From Cryptomeria japonica (Eukaryota > Streptophyta > Pinopsida > Cupressales > Cupressaceae), in NCBI RefSeq assembly GCF_030272615.1, contig NC_081405.1:315646041-315710040 (forward strand): a stretch of DNA of 64,000 bases, written 5' to 3'. The stretch's first letter is position 1. Each line of letters starts with the position of its first letter. The position numbers and the translations under genes are program-made. Under the pieces are notes generated by a model that saw only the letters and a program-made list of their open reading frames with translations, did not search any database and was not told the DNA's origin. Positions 57,711 through 64,000 of this stretch are shown one piece after another.

Positions 57711-60028
57711 AATCACGAGTTGCCACTTGTAATGCCCCGCCAGGAAACCCCAAAGGGTTTAAGTTAAAAACACTCAATTAGAGTGTAAATTTTTCTTTTT
57801 AAAATAATAATTAAGAGCGTTAATGAAAAGTTACAATATTAAGATAGATTGAAGTTATCTCAAGTTATCTCTAACTAGATAACACAGCGGAAGGCTAAAA
57901 CGATCCTAAGGAGTTTCCCAACGCGATTACATAACCTTACACCTAACTCAACTTGCGTCATTAGATCCATTAAACTGGATATCATAATTACGAGATAATG
58001 CATAGATCTTGATTATTTATGTGTTCAAATATATGACATCTTAGAATTTTAGGAAGCGTTCATTTACTTTGGTGGTTAGGAGGCCTTTGATAGGATTATT
58101 TATTCAATGCACTTAAATTCATAATTTCATTTAGAGGCCTCCAAATAGGTGCCAAGCGTTTAATATAATGAGGTTCATTCATTGGGTTTAAGGTAACCAC
58201 CCACAATCGATATCTTTCTTAAATATTAAAAATATGGTTAATCAGACGAGATTCTTTCATTAAGGATTAACTTCAATTAATAGAGTGAGGTCCCTTCATT
58301 TGATTTCATGCATAGCCAACTAATGAGTTGTAGTTCTTATATGAAAGATAAAATGTGAGTAGCCATAGAATTCATTTGAAGTTTTGATAATGCAAATAAT
58401 TGGACTAATTTCATTAAGGTGGATATGCATTAGGGCACACGAGAGCATCCTTTAAATTAAAATATCGTTAGCTAGATGAAATTCTTCATTTCAAGATTTG
58501 AATAATAAGACCATAGTGACATTCTTCTATTAGGATTAAAATACCATTATCTTATTGCATATTACTCTTTTTGGTTTTATGAAGTTAATATGAGAAGGTA
58601 CATTTATTAAGATTAAGATTTAAACAACTATACCAAAACTTCCCTTTTTAGTTCCATTTTAGCAACCATAAGGGATTCTTTTATTAAGGTTACAAATATG
58701 GATACTAGTTGAGTTCACCCTTGTATGAAATTAATCTGATAAAGATTATTTGTTAAGAATTAAATGTAAACAACTAAGTAAATTCATCTGATAAAGTGAA
58801 TTTCAATTAACATGGCGATACTCATTTACAAAGGTAAGAAGGTAAATACCTATATGAGATTCATCCTTTAGATTTCAACTTAGAAATTATAACATTAATT
58901 CGAACTTGTTACCCATTCACATTCGTTCGACTTACATGCTTAAAACAAGTTAATCCAATGATGTAATCTAGCAAGATTCTTTCCACTATTACTACGTTTG
59001 ATTAACCTTATCAAAATACTTTTTCCACAACGTTAATTACAATGTTTTAAATACTTTGCCATCATCATAATTTACAATGTTTTATGAACCTAATTAACTA
59101 CATTTATCCAGATGAATAATGTTATGCACTTAGATTTGAATTCATTAAATTTCCACCATACACTTATGCAAGAATACAACCATCCATGATAATCTAAAGC
59201 ATAAAACAAAGTAAGCTAAAAACATCGCATAACACAGATATGATCTCGGAGTTCACCCCTAAAGGGCTACATCTCCGGGTCTGCTCAACTGCAAGACCCC
59301 TCTGACATTTAATATAGTTAAGGTTACATATTTACATGTCTTTACAACTCTGCCCTTTAGGCGAACACATACACTATTCAACATCTACCTCGATTGATTA
59401 TTACATGGTGATCCCTTTTAAAAGCGGGTCAAATTGAATCATAACAAAAAAAAAAACAAACCAACCTAGATTCTATTTGTTTGACGGTACCCTAACTAGG
59501 GGTTTGACCGGCTTATGACCAAACACTAGCATATCAAGTCTCACTATTACCTAACCAAATTTTATTACAGCAATTTAATCTGCAAGGACGTCATTCGGAA
59601 GAGGCATTCGTTTTTTCCATATCATTTCTATCCATTAATGTCGATCAAGTTTATGGTTTTGTTAAATTAACTTTTATTTAAAACTACACATTAATCCATC
59701 ATTAATACTTAGCCCATGTTAATAATGTGTGATACCCGAGCATGACATAATAATAAAAAAACAATAACTATAAATGAAGTATAAATTTACCAGATGACGG
59801 TTATCTAAATCCAAATATTATTTACTAATCTGGAATTAAATAATATAATAGAAACTGAATTAAAAATTAGATAATATAATAGATAACTGAATTTAAAAAT
59901 AACTTCACTCGTTTATTTATCTTCATTAGTTAATTTATATATAATACTAATAAAAAAAAAATGTAAATTAATAAATAAATTTTTAAAAAAAACTTTTTTT
60001 TTCAAATTAAAAAGGGAGGGAAGGTACC

Positions 60029-60046
60029 CACGTGGACACCCACGTG
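60029..60046. promoter_or_regulatory. Pair of G-box palindromes (CACGTG) in the LTR
   Basis: CCCACGTGG occurs twice, with CACGTG at 60029-60034 and 60041-60046, 12 bp apart. CACGTG is the classical target of plant bZIP and bHLH factors. The pair sits in a GC-rich island of an AT-rich LTR. Confidence 0.55.
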
Positions 60047-60076
60047 GGCCGTCCCCCTTGGCAGCCAACTACCATT

Positions 60077-60210
60077 GGTAGCGCTGCTACCAAATGGTAG
60101 CAGGCCGCTACCTTTGGTAGCGCCGCTACCTTTGGTAGCGCTGCTACCATTTGGTAGCAGTCCGCTACCTCTGGTAGTGCTGCTACTAACAGGTAGCAGT
60201 TGCTACCAGC
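60077..60210. repeat. Alternating GGTAGC/GCTACC hairpin cluster
   Basis: Seven GGTAGC words (six perfect) alternate strictly with seven GCTACC words (six perfect) within about 130 bp, separated by 3-7 bases. Every neighbouring pair can form a small stem. A run of about ten G follows at 60217-60226. A plus-strand frame reading PLPLVALLPFGSS is a by-product. Confidence 0.85.
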
Positions 60211-62186
60211 AGCGATGGGGGGGGGGTAAAAAAAAATCATTTTTTTTATATATATTTTTTTCATTTTATTTTATTTTATTTTTAAATAGAAATCTCTGGT
60301 AAAATGGCAATACCAGACCCAGACCAAAACTGCCAGAATGCAGTCATAAATTTACTAAATGAATATATATATATATTTAAAAAAACAAAACAATTTATGT
60401 AAGTATTACAAAAAGGATGAATGACTCATCAAACACACAGTTTGAAAACACAAATTTACAATATTTTCCAGCAACCCCCATTTTGAAAAACAATCACAGT
60501 CATAGCCATTTTTTTCTTTTTTTTTGAATGACAAGGGTTTCAAAATAGTAGAAGAAATTGTTGAATAACCCTCTCATTAAGCAAATCTTTGGCACAAGGA
60601 AGATCTCTTCTCACACAAAGATCCATCAAAACAAATTTTTAACAATTTTTCTACAAGAAACTTCTCATGGCAAACAATGGAAAATCTGGAAACAAAAATT
60701 GCAAGAACAACATACAAGCCTCTTTTCTTTCCTTTTTTTTTTGTTAAAAACAACTTGAACAAATTGATAAAAGAGATTCCTACCTCAACAAGCTTTCTTG
60801 GAAAGATTTTGATGATGAGCCCCCAAATCTGTTGCTCTAAAACTCCATCCTTGTCCAAAATCCCCAATCTCTCTTCCAAAAACCATGTTTTTTTTTAAAA
60901 ATGACCAAAAGCCAAGAAGCCCCAAAACATTTCCCAACTAGTTTTTAAAATGAGAAACCCTATTTTTGCCCTAATTTTCAATTTCGAAATTAGGCATTTA
61001 TTTTTTTTGAAAATAAAAGAAACATGAGAATGGAAATCATTATTTTCCATTACTCAATAAATCTAACTTGTTTTATTCTCATTAAAATTAACACGCTTCT
61101 GTTTCTTATTTAATCTCTAATTTTAATCTCTCAATATCAATTTAGGCCTACATTTATATTTCGGAACTATTGACCGGGTAAGGCGTTTTGATTAATTTAA
61201 TTTTCTAAAAATCAATCTTTTTATACTATATCAACTATACAAGTAAAAAGGAAATAATTTCTTTTAAATAATAATAATTTACCCCTTTTTCCTTCCAAAA
61301 TGCGAAAATGAGTAATTTATTTCTATTTCTCAAATGACTTTAAATTTTTCCTTTCCAAAACGCATAACTCATTAAATTCATTATTTTAAAATTAGCTATT
61401 AAATTAACTCGCTATAACATAATAAAGCGACATTTTTAAATAAATGACTAATCTAATGCAAGAGTCTTATTTATTCTAATTTCTCAACTACAAATGCGTA
61501 AATGTTACAAATGCGTAAATGAGCACACTAACCCCAGTTAAATACCTTAAGCTTGCTACAATAATAATTTAAGGCAATCTCTTAAATTAATGGTTAATCA
61601 TATAAAGGAAGCTACCCATTTAAATTTCTAAATTACTAATGTGCACGTCTACACATCAATTTGAATTTAATACTTAGAACAACAAACTCCGCTTACCTCG
61701 TGCAAGGCATGCAAAACGAGGAAGTCCACCAAATCACTTGACATGAAATCCAATGAAAAGAAAGCCCCACGAATCCACACACGATGCTCACCTAACCATG
61801 GCTAAGGCAAGACGAGAGTTATATGACCACCAAATCCGAATTCTAAAGATGAAAGAGGCATACTCAACCTTGCAAATCCCAAAGGAGATGAACCTTGCCC
61901 TAAGCGGTGTTGTACCTGCAATCTCCTGCACCCATGAATTTATACAAGCATGCATATACATATACATATTCAATGAAGGCGTTAGCTCAAGATTTATCAC
62001 AAGGGTTAGGAACAATTACATTTACACGAGAATCGATGCAAAAGCACAATAATAAGTATGCACAGTTATTTATATTATCTAAACTACGCATTTCACCATG
62101 GTTAACCTACCTTTCAAGAATGCCACATAGGAAGTCAATCATGGTCAAATGGGTTTTACAAGTCTAACTAGGGTATGGGCATTACA

Positions 62187-62201
62187 TTCTCCCCCCCTAG
62201 G
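62187..62201 (-). other. Polypurine tract of the right-hand element
   Basis: The minus strand reads CCTAGGGGGGGAGAA next to the LTR end. This fixes orientation. Confidence 0.75.
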
Positions 62202-64000
62202 CTCCGACTTACTCCTGGAAGTCGCAAAGCTAAACGGAAGTCCTGCAACACTTATTAGTCCTTAAACTCAATTAACAATTATCAATTTGCACAAACAACT
62301 ATTTTGCCATCATCTTAGAACATTATTCATAAATCCTCTACAAGTGTCATCATCCATTAACAAAAATGCATATAACATCATTCACATCTTAGAACGTTCT
62401 AGAATTTACACACAATTATAGTAAAGATACGAGACTTTTTCCCTTTTTATTACACCAAATTTAAGCAATTTAAAATATATAGACACAGTTATCATACTCA
62501 TTTATCAAACATGACAAGAAAATATGCTCTCAAGGTCAATTTCTCTCACCAATTCATCTCTTTCACAAAACTTTATCGCATAGAACTAGCTTCACATATC
62601 AATTTTTTTTACAACCAAGTTAACTTTCGTCAAATAAGAGCAATGTAAGAACTCAATTGTTTACATTTTTCAGACATACAAGAACCTTTCCAATGACTAT
62701 GCCCCATAACATAGTGACAAGTTAATACCATTTAATCCATGATTACACATAATATCCATCCACAAGACTGGTTTGCACAACACAATAGGGCACATGTGAG
62801 CATGTCTAATGCTTGGTCAAAGGTAACATATATGATCCACATCTCTATGCCTGCTCTCAGAATAAATACATGATCAACAAATGTCCAACATCTCACTCGA
62901 GGGCTTGATGGTGCTAGGATACACCATAGCGGTGCTACCTTCCATACAAGTCCCTTGTGAATATCCCTTGTTGTGTAAGGTGTTTAGCCTCCAAGAGATA
63001 GTCACCACTCATAGGTAGGTAGTGGATCCTAGCTGTTTCATAGCCTCACATACCTCCATCCTCAAGGTTCCCTGCGTCTACTTCCTCGTATACACTCATC
63101 CAAGCCCGTCTCCTACGCTCTTGGAGAGTAATTCACATTGCAACACAAGACCAGCATACGAAAACATCAAGGATAAACCGGTTTAGCCACCAAAGTACAA
63201 AAGAATAAAGATCATAATTGTCAATTCCAACAATAAAACAAGAAAATAATTTCCGGATTTGCAACATCAAGTCAAGTAAGATCAAAATTGCAAGATCGTG
63301 GCTAAACTGTCAAGGTCAAAGTAAAATAAATTGCTGGTCCACAAGGAAATAAATAAAGAATTAAAAGAAAATCATAATTGCACATTACATCACTACGTGA
63401 CTAATAGCTAGCCACCAACGAGGAAGGAAGGAACAATCGTCTAGCTATCCTAGTAGCTCATCATGTGGTGTGGCCAAGTCACACATCCACATGGCATGGC
63501 AATGTGCACCTCGACATCACCCCGCATCACGTCGTCACGTGGCATGGCTCTACCCAATACCTAGCGGTAGGCCGCATGGAAATGTCTACTACATCCCGCA
63601 TCGTGTCTCAGCACGACATGGCAATACTCCAAGCGGACAAAGCACGCAATGGACGTATCCCGCATGGCAGTGTACCCCGCGGATAAGGCACGCGCTGGTC
63701 ACACTCCGCATAGCGATGTTTCTCTCAGGATACTCGCCGTAAGCCAGAGGTATACATGGCTAGGGTCTACCCACAAGTCTACCAACACTAGTCAGTTGGC
63801 AACTTATGTAAGAACAATAACACGCCTCTCATGAAGACAAGGCAACAAATGCTCCAATAGAATTCCATCAATATGCTCAAAAACTGCCATCTATATGCTC
63901 AAAATAAAGGATAGGAATCAGGCTGGCACACATGAACCTCGTAAATCGGTTCATCACAAGGGGAAGTATTGAGTACACCTATGTTATAACTTCATTACAA
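62202..64000 (-). other. Interior (3' untranslated side) of the right-hand element
   Basis: No polymerase or integrase coding was recognised on either strand in this 1.8 kb, so the 3' untranslated region is long or the element is non-autonomous. A GC-richer block at 63480-63740 holds about six decayed copies of a unit of about 45-50 bp with the word CGCATGGCAATGT (near 63491, 63540, 63570, 63618, 63661 and 63706). Frames over it are not genes. Confidence 0.5.

Larger units (their letters stand above)
54563..57727 (+). mobile_element. Second hairpin-array retroelement (partial)
   Basis: LINE ORF1 similarity stops at about 54562, and a new sequence begins TGTGTGTTGTCCTCATTTTT. A terminal hairpin, an array of about eleven 35-bp hairpins and a broken unknown ORF follow in plus orientation. 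The right side is cut by the LTR at 57728. The architecture mirrors the element at 36012. The left boundary is inferred from where the LINE homology ends. Confidence 0.55.
57728..62186 (-). repeat. 3' LTR (4459 bp) of a minus-strand LTR retrotransposon
   Basis: It starts TGTAATGCCCCGCC and ends GGGCATTACA, a perfect 10-bp terminal inverted repeat (TGTAATGCCC). A pyrimidine run at 62187-62199, a polypurine tract on the minus strand, follows, so the element interior lies to the right and leaves the window. The start resembles that of the chromovirus LTR (TGTAAT..CCC.CC), suggesting another gypsy-type element. It contains two G-boxes and an alternating GGTAGC/GCTACC cluster. ORFs inside it are not genes. 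The target duplication cannot be tested. Confidence 0.85.

Noticed and set aside
60007-60302. Leu/Pro-Val repeat ORFs on both strands
   Set aside because: They arise from the alternating GGTAGC/GCTACC cluster.
1-64000. tRNA or rRNA genes
   Set aside because: I looked for them by eye. The only tRNA-related words are the retroelement primer sites complementary to initiator tRNA-Met.

Overview
This window looks like intergenic or intronic DNA from a large-genome land plant. A conifer or other gymnosperm is my guess, from the density of nested LTR retrotransposons, the multi-kilobase LTRs and the AT-rich decayed spacers; the sequence does not prove it. The only trace of an ordinary host gene is one plus-strand exon (33618-33801) that encodes the C-terminus of an asparaginyl-tRNA synthetase. 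Nothing resembles a bacterial operon.

Layout. 1-3506: a minus-strand Ty1/copia element cut by the window edge; its gag-protease-integrase frame is open for 840 codons, followed by a tRNA-iMet primer site and the 5' LTR. 7152-10255: a solo LTR with 5-bp target duplications (CAACC) and an array of seven hairpin repeats. 10591-22647: a complete, apparently very young Ty3/gypsy chromovirus (minus strand) with 3.6-kb LTRs that are nearly identical, GAGAA target duplications, a gag ORF and a pol ORF. 22653-25020: decayed copia and gypsy pieces. 25264-29960: a dead hAT transposon split by a 2-kb non-coding LTR element (26569-28607, ATGGT duplications). 30000-36000: spacer around the AsnRS exon. 36012-46649: a large retroelement whose left part holds 17 hairpin repeats and a TATA box. 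It carries an unfamiliar long ORF that is broken by an inserted, rearranged copia element (41838-43871), and it ends in an LTR at 46649. 51000-54560: three fragments of LINE ORF1 in opposite orientations. 54563-57727: a second retroelement with a different hairpin array and an ORF that seems distantly related to the one at 40300. 57728-62186: a 4.5-kb LTR of another minus-strand element, whose interior runs off the right edge.

The most unusual signal is the hairpin arrays. In the two copies of the first family (17 repeats at 36.5-39.2 kb, 7 repeats at 8.6-9.7 kb in inverse orientation) the spacing between hairpins takes only two values, 166-168 or 176-177 bp, although most of the spacer sequence has diverged. 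The second element (54.8-56.1 kb) has about eleven 35-bp hairpins of unrelated sequence in the same position upstream of a related ORF. Together they suggest a retroelement lineage that repeatedly builds hairpin arrays in its LTR or leader next to an undescribed ORF.

All calls come from reading the sequence and hand translation. No alignment or database search was run.
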